Assembly (NCBI GenBank): GCA_000433015.1 | Contig: HF997998.1 | Span: 1-21,018, forward strand | Length of the DNA: 21,018 nucleotides | Direction of reading: 5' to 3' | DNA from: Firmicutes bacterium CAG:631 | GTDB lineage: Bacteria; Bacillota_I; Bacilli_A; RFN20; CAG-631 | Part shown: positions 1-6,341 of the stretch, one piece after another | How the letters are laid out: every line of letters starts with the position of its first letter | Position numbering within the stretch: the stretch's first letter is position 1 | The notes under the pieces: generated by a model | Seen by the model: the letters and a program-made list of their open reading frames with translations, nothing else | Databases searched by the model: none | Told to the model about the DNA's origin: nothing | Position numbers and translations under genes: made by a program

Positions 1-240
1 GCACAAGGGCCTCAAGGTCTTCAAGGTGAAACTGGTGCTACTGGACCAACCGGACCGACTGGACCTACAGGACCGACTGGGCCTACTGGTGCCGCAGGAG
101 TTTAAGGTATCCAAGGTGAACAAGGTCTTCAAGGAATTCCTGGTATCCAAGGTGAAATAGGTTTAACAGGTCTTACGGGACCAATGGGACCTACTGACGC
201 TACAGGACCAACTGGACCGACGGGACCAAAATGTCATTAA
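1..240 (+). pseudogene. Collagen-like (Gly-X-Y) protein, 3' part, interrupted by an in-frame stop
   Basis: Frame 1 encodes uninterrupted Gly-X-Y triplets from the window edge (five GPT units, plus GLQ, GET, GIQ and GEQ types), which form collagen-like triple helices in bacterial surface or exosporium/phage-fibre proteins. At codon 35 (103-105) the frame has TAA where the pattern GV?GIQGEQ predicts a Gln. CAA to TAA is one transition. The same frame then continues as Gly-X-Y for 44 more codons, with one Gly replaced by Asp at 196-198 (GAC; GGC to GAC is again one transition), and ends at TAA 238-240 after a short PKCH tail with no globular trimerisation domain. The 5' part lies outside the window. 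The DNA is visibly more GC-rich than its neighbours because of GGN and CCN codons. Either a decayed gene or a locus with an error or polymorphism at two sites. That it is collagen-like is near certain; pseudogene status is likely. Confidence 0.8.
43..87 (+). repeat. Tandem 9-bp repeat, five Gly-Pro-Thr units
   Basis: Five consecutive GPT codon triplets, each varying at synonymous third positions (GGA/GGG, CCA/CCG/CCT, ACC/ACT/ACA). A second, shorter run occurs near 205-231. It is coding repeat DNA, not a CRISPR array: the unit is 9 bp with no spacers. Such tracts are prone to slippage and to assembly breaks. Confidence 0.85.
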
Positions 241-270
241 TGAAAAAACCGCTTTGAAGCGGTTTTTTCA
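241..270. terminator. Bidirectional intrinsic terminator between collagen-like gene and glycosyltransferase
   Basis: A perfect inverted repeat: arms 241-254 and 257-270, GC core CCGCTT/AAGCGG, flanked by A6 on the left and T6 on the right, so it can terminate transcription in both directions. It starts immediately after the collagen-like stop (238-240), and its right end overlaps the TGA stop (268-270) of the minus-strand glycosyltransferase. Confidence 0.9.
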
Positions 271-1356
271 TGCCATTTTTTCAAAAATTTCTTTGTTTTT
301 TTGAATTCTTTCATTATCCGGAGAAAGTTGTAAAGCCTTTTTTACATATTCTAATGCTTTTTCTTTTTGATGAATAAAATAGTAGGCTAAAGATAACAAA
401 TCATAAGGTGTTGCATTCCATGCAAAGGCCTCATTAATATAAGTTAAAGAATGATCTTGAATTTTTAAAGCTTCTTCAATCCAATAAATCACCCCATAAT
501 ATTCTTTTTGTTCGTATAGTAAATAAGCCAATTCAATATATGCTTCTCTCAAATAAGGAGCTTCACAAATTGCTTTCAAATAAGATATTTTTGCCTCATT
601 AAAATTATTTTTTGCTAATTGACATCTTCCGATAAAGCGATAAGAGGCCGCTCTTTCATCTTTCCAAGTTGCTGATTTTAAAGTCAAATGCCGATTTAAA
701 GTGTTAATAGCCTCGTCATATTTTTTATGAAACATATATTCTCTTCCTAAATAATGCATGTTACGATCATCTTCAGGATCTTCTTGTACCGATAATTCTA
801 ATAAAGGAAGATAACTACTCCGTGATTTTAGATTATCCGCGTAATGAAAAAGTTTTAATTCTGGAAGTTGTATTGTTTTGCAAGGTTCTTTTTTTAAATA
901 TTGCAAAACTTCATGAACAGGATGCACCCATTTAAAATCATGACGAGAATGAATTTTACTGATAAAAAATACAGTTCCTTCACTTCCATCTGAATTAAAA
1001 TTCCAAGTATAACGATAAGATAAAAGTTTCGTATCTGCTGTCCAATTCTTTTCAATAATTTTGCGCCAATTTTTAATAAAACGTTCATCAATATCACAGC
1101 AAACACAAATATCACAATCTTCATCCACCATATTTAATGAATCATTTCTTGCTTCATCAAATCGAAAAGGTTGATACTTTTTGGTTTGAAAAACGACATT
1201 TTCTTTAGCTTGTTTTAATATTTCTATACTACTATCTGTAGACCCTGTATCTAAAACAAAAATTTTATCGGCTTCTTGCACATTTTCTAACCAGCCTTTT
1301 AAATTTTTTTCTTCATTTTTACAGATTGCATAAACACAAATTTTATATTTTTTCAT
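268..1356 (-). CDS. Family 2 glycosyltransferase with C-terminal TPR-like helices
   Basis: A 362-residue cytoplasmic protein. Residues 1-175 are a GT-A fold glycosyltransferase of the SunS/beta-1,4-glucosyltransferase-like type: ICKNEEKN (11-18), LDTGSTD (35-41) for nucleotide-sugar binding, a CDIDE metal-binding (DxD-like) motif at 87-91, and HPVHE at 145-149. Residues about 180-360 form helical pairs resembling tetratricopeptide repeats (for example around 197-225, 237-265 and 314-347), probably for protein contacts. The start at 1356 is chosen over an in-frame ATG at 1398 because AGGTGA lies 8 nt upstream and a TATAAT-like -10 (1375-1380, minus) lies between the two ATGs. The gene is monocistronic and convergent with the collagen-like gene. 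Enzymes of this type modify proteins, peptides or cell-surface glycans; acceptor and sugar cannot be read from the sequence. Modification of the neighbouring collagen-like protein is an inference from position only. Confidence 0.85.
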   Translation of the reverse strand: MKKYKICVYAICKNEEKNLKGWLENVQEADKIFVLDTGSTDSSIEILKQAKENVVFQTKKYQPFRFDEARNDSLNMVDEDCDICVCCDIDERFIKNWRKIIEKNWTADTKLLSYRYTWNFNSDGSEGTVFFISKIHSRHDFKWVHPVHEVLQYLKKEPCKTIQLPELKLFHYADNLKSRSSYLPLLELSVQEDPEDDRNMHYLGREYMFHKKYDEAINTLNRHLTLKSATWKDERAASYRFIGRCQLAKNNFNEAKISYLKAICEAPYLREAYIELAYLLYEQKEYYGVIYWIEEALKIQDHSLTYINEAFAWNATPYDLLSLAYYFIHQKEKALEYVKKALQLSPDNERIQKNKEIFEKMA

Positions 1357-1427
1357 ACTGTCTTCACCTAATCTATTATAAGAATTTTTCAAACCCAAAT
1401 ATGACTAAGTCTCATTTTTAATTTTTA

Positions 1428-1452
1428 CACCTAGATATATTATATCTAGGTG
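1428..1452. promoter_or_regulatory. Palindrome in the divergent glycosyltransferase/helicase intergenic region
   Basis: A perfect palindrome with 12-bp arms (1428-1439 and 1441-1452, centre T1440), CACCTAGATATA/TATATCTAGGTG, with T-rich stretches on both sides (TTTTT before, TTTTTT after). It lies between two genes that both read away from it, about 70 nt upstream of the glycosyltransferase ATG and 23 bp upstream of the helicase -35. In that position a terminator has no obvious gene to end, so an operator is possible. The flanking T runs also fit a terminator that insulates the two promoters. Confidence 0.6.
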
Positions 1453-1474
1453 ATTTTTTGCTAATCAAATTAAA

Positions 1475-1504
1475 TTGAATTTAAACAAAAAACAATGTTA
1501 TAAT
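1475..1504 (+). promoter_or_regulatory. Promoter of the helicase-like gene
   Basis: -35 TTGAAT (1475-1480), 18-bp spacer, extended -10 TGTTATAAT (1496-1504). An AGGTGATG ribosome binding site follows at 1521-1528, just before ATG 1531. The fit to the housekeeping sigma factor consensus is good. Confidence 0.75.
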
Positions 1505-1530
1505 GAAGCAGATAGAAAATAGGTGATGAA

Positions 1531-4134
1531 ATGGCTGTTTTTCCCTCTTCTTTAAAATTTAATGGAACATATCGACCCTATCAAAAAAGAATACTTGAAA
1601 AAGTGCCTCTTTTACTTTCTCAAAAAAAATTACATCTTGTGGCCGCGCCAGGAAGTGGAAAGACAACTCTAGGGATTGAATTAATTTTACAAGTCAATGA
1701 ACCTTGTATAATCTTAACTCCTAGTATAACGATTCGAGAACAATGGATTCAGCGCTTTATTCAAGATTTCGTTCATGATGAATCTTATGAATCCTATATT
1801 TCTAGAGATTTAAAAATTCCTGCACCAATTATTTGTATTACCTATCAATCTTTATACAGCGCATATCAAAAAAAAGTAGATCAAGAAGATGAAATCCATG
1901 TTGAAGATTACTCTTTATTTAATCTAGATGAAAAGATAAAAGAATATCAAATTAAAACCATTTGTTTAGATGAATGCCATCATTTAAAAAATGAATGGTG
2001 GCGTGTTTTAGAAAGCGTCATCAAAAAAATAGATGATCCTTTTATCATTTCTTTAACCGCTACACCGCCTTATGATGCAACGCCTACAGAATGGAAACGT
2101 TACATTCATCTTTGTGGACCTATTGATGAAGAAATTTTTATCCCAGAATTGGTAAAGGACCATAATCTTTGTTTTCATCAAGACTATATTTACTGTAATT
2201 TGCCTACTTTAGATGAACAAGAGCAAATTCAAAAATTTTATCAAAATGCAGCTAAAACTTTTGAAAAATATCAGCATCATGCTACTTTAATTGAATTACT
2301 CTTAAAGTTAAACATTCATCAAAAATATGCCAATTTTAGAAAAAAATATTATCAAAACGCGTCTTTTTATCGATGTGTTATCTTATTTTTATATCATAAT
2401 CAACAAAAAATTAACTTTTTTATTCGATTTAGTTGTGATATCGAACCTTTTCAAATGCAACATTTAGAAATTTTATTGCAAACCATCTTATTTGATGAAA
2501 CATTTCCTTTTAAAGAAGATGATTTTTTGATTCGTTTAAAAAAAGAATTAATAGCATTAAGACTGATTCATCATCATCAAGTCCATTTAACACAAGATGA
2601 TCGGCATGAAAAATTGCTTATTGAAAGTAAAAATAAGCTTCATTCTATTGTAGAAATTACCCAATTTGAATATACGCATTTAAAACAAGATTTAAGAATG
2701 CTTATTTTAGCTGACTATATCAAAAAAGAAACAAAATCTTCCATTAACAATTTAAAAAAAGAAATGACTTCAATTGGAATTCTCCCTATTTTTGAAACAT
2801 TAAGACGACAAGAAATAAATGATTTGAATCTTTGTTTATTATCAGGAAGTCTTATTTTAATTCCTCTATCTTGTGTTGAGCCCTTAAAAGAAGAATGTGT
2901 TTCTAACGAGTTATTTACTTATAAAAAAGTAAATCAAACCTCTTATTGTGAACTTCATGTTTTACCGATTCATAAAAAAATCATCATACAAGCTTTAACT
3001 CGTTTATTTGAAAAAGGATATTTCCAAGTCGTAATTGGTACTAAGGCATTATTGGGAGAAGGATGGGATGCACCTTGTGTCAATACTCTCCTTCTTGCAA
3101 GCTTTCAAGGTTCTTATGTTTCTTCCAATCAAACACGTGGAAGAGCAATTCGCATCAATGAACATTATCCTCAAAAAATATCTAACATTTGGCATTTATT
3201 AACCATTAACCCTTATAATCTTGAAAATAATCCCGATTTAGATTTATTAAAAAAAAGATTTGAATCTTTTATCGGAATTGGAAAGGATCAATGTCTTATT
3301 GAAAACGGGATTGCACGTATTTTAACACCCATTCCACAAAATGAAAAACAAATTCAAGAAAGTAATCAAAATATGCTAAATTTGGCTGCAAATCGAAATC
3401 ATGTAGCAAAACAATGGCAAAACAGTCTTAATCAAGCTGAAGAAATCAATCAAATCAAAAATGAATTAATCTTTGATAAACAATTTTTTAAACATTCCTA
3501 TTCTTTTTATAACACAATCATTCAAATGATATTAACACTCTTTTTATTTTTTAATATCTATGAAATGTTTGATTTATTCCACTTCAATCGTTTTATCCCT
3601 TTACTTTTATATATGATTTCATTAATTGTATTAGGTTCTTATTTTGTATTTTTGATTTTACGTATTCTACGCCTTAAAAGCAAAAAAAGCAAAATGTATT
3701 ACATTGCTGAAGCATTATGCTTTTCATTAAAAGATATTGGTATTTTAACATCTCCTTCAATTGAAATTAAAATTGAAGAAAATAAAAATTCTTTGATTTG
3801 TTATTTAAAAAATGCTTCTACCTATGAACAAAATATCTTTGCAGAATCGTTTTTACAACTCTATGCCTATCCAGACAGTCCAAGATATCTATTATGTCGA
3901 CCAAAAGGGATTTTTCAAAAAGAGTTTTATGTTGTTCCAGACTTATTTAAAAAGAATCGAAAAGTAGCACTTGTTTTTGCAAAAAGAATGAATCAAAACT
4001 TTGGTTATCATAAACTCTACTTTACAAAATCGAATGCAGCACAAAGTATTGTATTACATACACGTATTTTATATCTTTTAAATTATAAAAATTTAAAAAT
4101 ATCGACAAAAAGAAGCATTTATACGAAAAAATAA
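1531..4134 (+). CDS. SF2 DEAD/DEAH helicase-like ATPase with two membrane helices
   Basis: An 867-residue protein. The N-terminal half carries superfamily-2 motifs in order: RPYQ (15-18), Walker A APGSGKTT (39-46), Walker B DECHH (147-151), motif III-like TATPP (176-180), then after a long insert (about 215-435) LSGS (437-440), GTKALLGEGWDAP (503-515) and QTRGRAIR (534-541) for motifs V and VI. This resembles the type III restriction Res/UvrB-like helicase group. Residues about 661-680 and 687-711 are strongly hydrophobic and look like a transmembrane hairpin, followed by about 155 residues with no motif I recognise. A helicase core joined to membrane helices is unusual. It stands alone with its own promoter and terminator; no modification methylase, nuclease or partner gene is adjacent, so a restriction role is not supported. 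Substrate (DNA or RNA) and function are unknown. Alternatives: a defence-type ATPase or a membrane-associated nucleic-acid translocase. Confidence 0.8.
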   Translation: MAVFPSSLKFNGTYRPYQKRILEKVPLLLSQKKLHLVAAPGSGKTTLGIELILQVNEPCIILTPSITIREQWIQRFIQDFVHDESYESYISRDLKIPAPIICITYQSLYSAYQKKVDQEDEIHVEDYSLFNLDEKIKEYQIKTICLDECHHLKNEWWRVLESVIKKIDDPFIISLTATPPYDATPTEWKRYIHLCGPIDEEIFIPELVKDHNLCFHQDYIYCNLPTLDEQEQIQKFYQNAAKTFEKYQHHATLIELLLKLNIHQKYANFRKKYYQNASFYRCVILFLYHNQQKINFFIRFSCDIEPFQMQHLEILLQTILFDETFPFKEDDFLIRLKKELIALRLIHHHQVHLTQDDRHEKLLIESKNKLHSIVEITQFEYTHLKQDLRMLILADYIKKETKSSINNLKKEMTSIGILPIFETLRRQEINDLNLCLLSGSLILIPLSCVEPLKEECVSNELFTYKKVNQTSYCELHVLPIHKKIIIQALTRLFEKGYFQVVIGTKALLGEGWDAPCVNTLLLASFQGSYVSSNQTRGRAIRINEHYPQKISNIWHLLTINPYNLENNPDLDLLKKRFESFIGIGKDQCLIENGIARILTPIPQNEKQIQESNQNMLNLAANRNHVAKQWQNSLNQAEEINQIKNELIFDKQFFKHSYSFYNTIIQMILTLFLFFNIYEMFDLFHFNRFIPLLLYMISLIVLGSYFVFLILRILRLKSKKSKMYYIAEALCFSLKDIGILTSPSIEIKIEENKNSLICYLKNASTYEQNIFAESFLQLYAYPDSPRYLLCRPKGIFQKEFYVVPDLFKKNRKVALVFAKRMNQNFGYHKLYFTKSNAAQSIVLHTRILYLLNYKNLKISTKRSIYTKK

Positions 4135-4154
4135 TCCCTCAAGGATTATTTTTT
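4126..4154. terminator. Bidirectional terminator between helicase and methyltransferase genes
   Basis: Stem 4126-4137 pairs with 4143-4154 (AATAATCC/GGATTATT core with A6 and T6 ends), loop CTCAA. It overlaps both the helicase stop (4132-4134) and the convergent methyltransferase stop (4146-4148), so it serves both strands. Confidence 0.85.
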
Positions 4155-4718
4155 ATGCGTAATTTTTAAAATGCCATCACCAATGGGAAGATAAGTCACT
4201 TCAAAATCTTTTAAATGGAAAAGATAGTCCATTAATTCTTGATTATTCTTTGTATATTTTTCTACTTTTTCTTTTTTTGCCGTTAAAGCAAAGTCGCGCA
4301 AATCCATATTGTCAATAATTAAGGTTCCATTCAAAGATAATAAAGGACTATATTTGATAAAGAATGCCTTGTTTTTTAATTTTGCAGCATCAATAAAAAT
4401 AATATCATACTTTTGAGAAAAGGACATGGACAAAGCATCCCCATAGTATAAGTGAATCCGATCTAAAAATTCAAATTCTTGCACATTTTTTTTACTTTCT
4501 TGGTATCGTTCCAAACGATATTCTATGGTCGTAATATCCAAATTTGTTTGTTGACATAAACAAATGCAAGTATAGGCTATTCCCGTTCCTATTTCTAACA
4601 TCGTTGTATAATGGTTTTCTAATACAAGTTGCGTTAAATAATCCACAAATGATTTTCTTGCAATCGGAATATGGTTTTCCTTTGCATAAATTTCTAAATC
4701 CGCGATAGTTTTAGCCAT
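4146..4718 (-). CDS. Class I SAM-dependent O-methyltransferase (TrmR/YrrM-like)
   Basis: 190 residues with a Rossmann-fold methyltransferase core of the O-methyltransferase family 3 type: motif I LEIGTGIAYT (41-50), acidic ribose-binding E66, GDAL (93-96), FIDAAK (108-113), and D110 with D136-N137 as candidate divalent-metal ligands. In Bacilli the close relatives of this size include TrmR (YrrM), which methylates 5-hydroxyuridine in tRNA wobble positions; catechol-type O-methyltransferases share the same fold, so the substrate is inferred only. Its ATG overlaps the stop of the upstream guanylate-kinase-like gene by 8 nt (4711-4718), implying translational coupling. The usual YrrM neighbours (U32 peptidases) are absent here. 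A shared bidirectional terminator follows the stop. Confidence 0.8.
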   Translation of the reverse strand: MAKTIADLEIYAKENHIPIARKSFVDYLTQLVLENHYTTMLEIGTGIAYTCICLCQQTNLDITTIEYRLERYQESKKNVQEFEFLDRIHLYYGDALSMSFSQKYDIIFIDAAKLKNKAFFIKYSPLLSLNGTLIIDNMDLRDFALTAKKEKVEKYTKNNQELMDYLFHLKDFEVTYLPIGDGILKITHKK

Positions 4719-5262
4719 TTTTATCCAATGAAATTAATAAATTGTGATAAAGATTATATATTTTATCGCCAAGTTCAGGAATATTATTTTTTGAAGAATC
4801 GATAACAAAAGTTACTCCTTCTAAATTTTTATCATAAAAAGCAATGCGATCATTAATAATTCTTTTTTTAGCTTCAAGTAATGGATCTTTACGAGCAATC
4901 ATTCGTTGTAAACGAATATCCTCATCACAATCTAAATAAATGGAAATAATACGTGGATTATTTAAAGATAAAAAAGATTTTAAACCATTAGGATCCAAGA
5001 TAATACATTTATCATCTAAAATATCTTTTTTTGCAGTACCATAATAATTATGATTATAATAGGTCGTTTCTACAAAAAAATCTTGTTCTTTTAACAATGC
5101 AAATTCTTCTAAAGAAATGAAATGATAATCGACATCTTTTAACTCATTTTCCCGTGGATTTCTAGTTGTATAGGTAATGATTTTATCAATGTGATACATT
5201 TTTTTTAAATACTTTGCTACTTCTGTTTTGCCTGAAGCACTAGGACCAATTAAAATGAGCAT
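4711..5262 (-). CDS. Guanylate kinase-like NMP kinase
   Basis: 183 residues, a little shorter than typical Gmk (about 200). P-loop GPSASGKT is at residues 6-13. TTRNPRENELKDVDYHF follows the guanylate-kinase signature TTRxxRxxExxxxDYhF, with variation at the usual G-E-x-x-G positions. The GMP-binding segment ETTYYNHNYYGT matches E-x(5)-NYYGT. A lid-like RLQRMIARKDPLLEAKKR follows. It would phosphorylate GMP to GDP in the cytoplasm. Differences from canonical Gmk (SASGKT instead of SG.GKGT, shortened N-terminus) leave open a paralogue with a different nucleotide or regulatory role. An AAGGAAGTG ribosome binding site precedes ATG 5262. First gene of a two-gene unit with the methyltransferase. 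Confidence 0.75.
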   Translation of the reverse strand: MLILIGPSASGKTEVAKYLKKMYHIDKIITYTTRNPRENELKDVDYHFISLEEFALLKEQDFFVETTYYNHNYYGTAKKDILDDKCIILDPNGLKSFLSLNNPRIISIYLDCDEDIRLQRMIARKDPLLEAKKRIINDRIAFYDKNLEGVTFVIDSSKNNIPELGDKIYNLYHNLLISLDKNG

Positions 5263-5381
5263 ACTTTCACTTCCTTGTATATATCATATCATAAAACTAA
5301 TTAAAATGAAAAAAACATTTATTTATCAAATTTTATTATTTTAAAGTATTTAAAATAATACTTCTTATTTTTCTATCATTA

Positions 5382-5390
5382 TGCTATAAT
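5382..5390 (+). promoter_or_regulatory. Extended -10 promoter of degV
   Basis: TGCTATAAT, a consensus extended -10; a weak -35 candidate TTCTTA lies 17 bp upstream of TATAAT (5362-5367). An ATG at 5389 lies within this element, which argues against using it as the start codon of the following gene. Confidence 0.7.
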
Positions 5391-5421
5391 GATTTCAATG
5401 ACGAACATGGAGGATGATTTG

Positions 5422-6276
5422 ATGCATAAAGTTATTATATTAACAGATAGCACTTGTGATTTATCAAAAGATTTAATTGAACAAAATGATATTCATGTTG
5501 TTCCCTTATATGTTGTTTTTGGTACAACCTACTATAAAGATGGAATTGATTTAACAACGGAACAACTCTATGAAAAAGTAGATGAATTAGATGAACTTCC
5601 TAAAACATCTGCTTTATCGCCTGCTGATTTTGTTAAAATTTTTACTCCTTATATTGAACAAGGCTATGATGTGGTTTATACAGGAATTGGTTCTAAAATT
5701 TCAAGCACCTTCAATAATGCCCATATTGCACGACTCCAATTTGAAGAAAACCGCATTTTTTTAGTGGATTCACTAAGTTTATCCACAGGTATTGGTCTTT
5801 TGGTTTTAAAAATGTGCCAATTCCGTGATCAAGGGATGACAGCTGCTCAAATTAAAGAAGCAGCGGATCAAGTGGTTCCAAAAATCCATGCGCAATTTGC
5901 CGTTCCGAATCTTACTTTTTTACACAAAGGTGGACGTTGTAGTGGAACCAAACGTTTCTTTGGTAGTATGTTAAGAATTCGTCCTGTTATTCGTCTAAAA
6001 GATGGCATTCTAGATTTAGATGATAAAGCCTTTGGAAAATTTTCTAAAGCTTTAGATATCATGATTCAAGACATTGTAGATCATGAAAACGAACTAGACC
6101 CCGATCATGTAATGATTACCCATTCTTTGGGCTTTGAAGAAGCAAAATATATTAAAGAACATTTACCCGATTCTTTAAAAAAGAAAATTCATCATTTACA
6201 TGAAACTGTTGCTGGTTGTGTTATTAGCAGCCATTGTGGAAAAAGAACAATTGGCATTTTATATATTACGAAATAG
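5422..6276 (+). CDS. DegV family fatty-acid-binding protein
   Basis: 284 residues from ATG 5422, which has GGAGG 8 nt upstream; the in-frame ATGs at 5389 and 5398 fall in the -10 and at the expected transcription start. Family hallmarks: N-terminal IILTDSTCDLS, TSALSPADF, a Gly/Ser-rich SKISSTFNNA loop, VDSLSLSTGIG, and LHKGGRCSGTKRFFGSMLRIRPVIRLKDG. DegV/FakB proteins bind a fatty acyl chain and, in the best-studied cases, present it to the FakA kinase for phosphorylation and entry into phospholipid synthesis. No FakA is in the window, so this may be one of several FakB-type paralogues. Monocistronic, with its own promoter and terminator. Confidence 0.9.
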   Translation: MHKVIILTDSTCDLSKDLIEQNDIHVVPLYVVFGTTYYKDGIDLTTEQLYEKVDELDELPKTSALSPADFVKIFTPYIEQGYDVVYTGIGSKISSTFNNAHIARLQFEENRIFLVDSLSLSTGIGLLVLKMCQFRDQGMTAAQIKEAADQVVPKIHAQFAVPNLTFLHKGGRCSGTKRFFGSMLRIRPVIRLKDGILDLDDKAFGKFSKALDIMIQDIVDHENELDPDHVMITHSLGFEEAKYIKEHLPDSLKKKIHHLHETVAGCVISSHCGKRTIGILYITK

Positions 6277-6298
6277 AACCGAAAATTTCGGTTTTTTT
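6277..6298 (+). terminator. Intrinsic terminator after degV
   Basis: AACCGAAA/TTTCGGTT inverted repeat (6277-6284, 6286-6293) continuing into T7, starting at the first base after the degV stop. Confidence 0.85.
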
Positions 6299-6315
6299 AT
6301 CTATTTTTGAATTTA

Positions 6316-6324
6316 TGTTATAAT
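6316..6324 (+). promoter_or_regulatory. Extended -10 promoter of the HI0933 flavoprotein operon
   Basis: TGTTATAAT followed by G, as in the helicase and degV promoters; no good -35 is visible at the right distance, which extended -10 promoters tolerate. GAGGTGATG ribosome binding site precedes ATG 6342. Confidence 0.65.
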
Positions 6325-6341
6325 GTAAATGAGGTGATGAT

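Noticed and set aside
1..240. CRISPR array or phage tail-fibre locus, because of short repeats and Gly-X-Y coding
   Set aside because: Units are 9-bp coding triplets with no spacers. No phage structural, integrase or lysis gene is anywhere in the window.
1..240. Stop-codon recoding (TAA read as Gln) explaining the interrupted collagen frame
   Set aside because: Many other genes here end at TAA with a terminator directly after (for example the helicase, recO and era), so TAA is a normal stop. Decay or error is simpler.
1531..4134. Type I or III restriction-modification system
   Set aside because: No methyltransferase of the DNA type and no specificity subunit lie nearby. The neighbouring methyltransferase has the small-molecule/tRNA O-methyltransferase signature (FIDAAK, D-N metal site), not a DNA MTase NPPY motif, and is convergent.
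5868..6062. Minus-strand open frame within degV
   Set aside because: It lies wholly inside a strongly supported gene, has no ribosome binding site or homology, and is the antisense shadow of conserved DegV residues. The same applies to 894-1124, 9441-9755, 11415-11603, 13059-13244, 17867-18061, 18524-18784 and 18675-18932.
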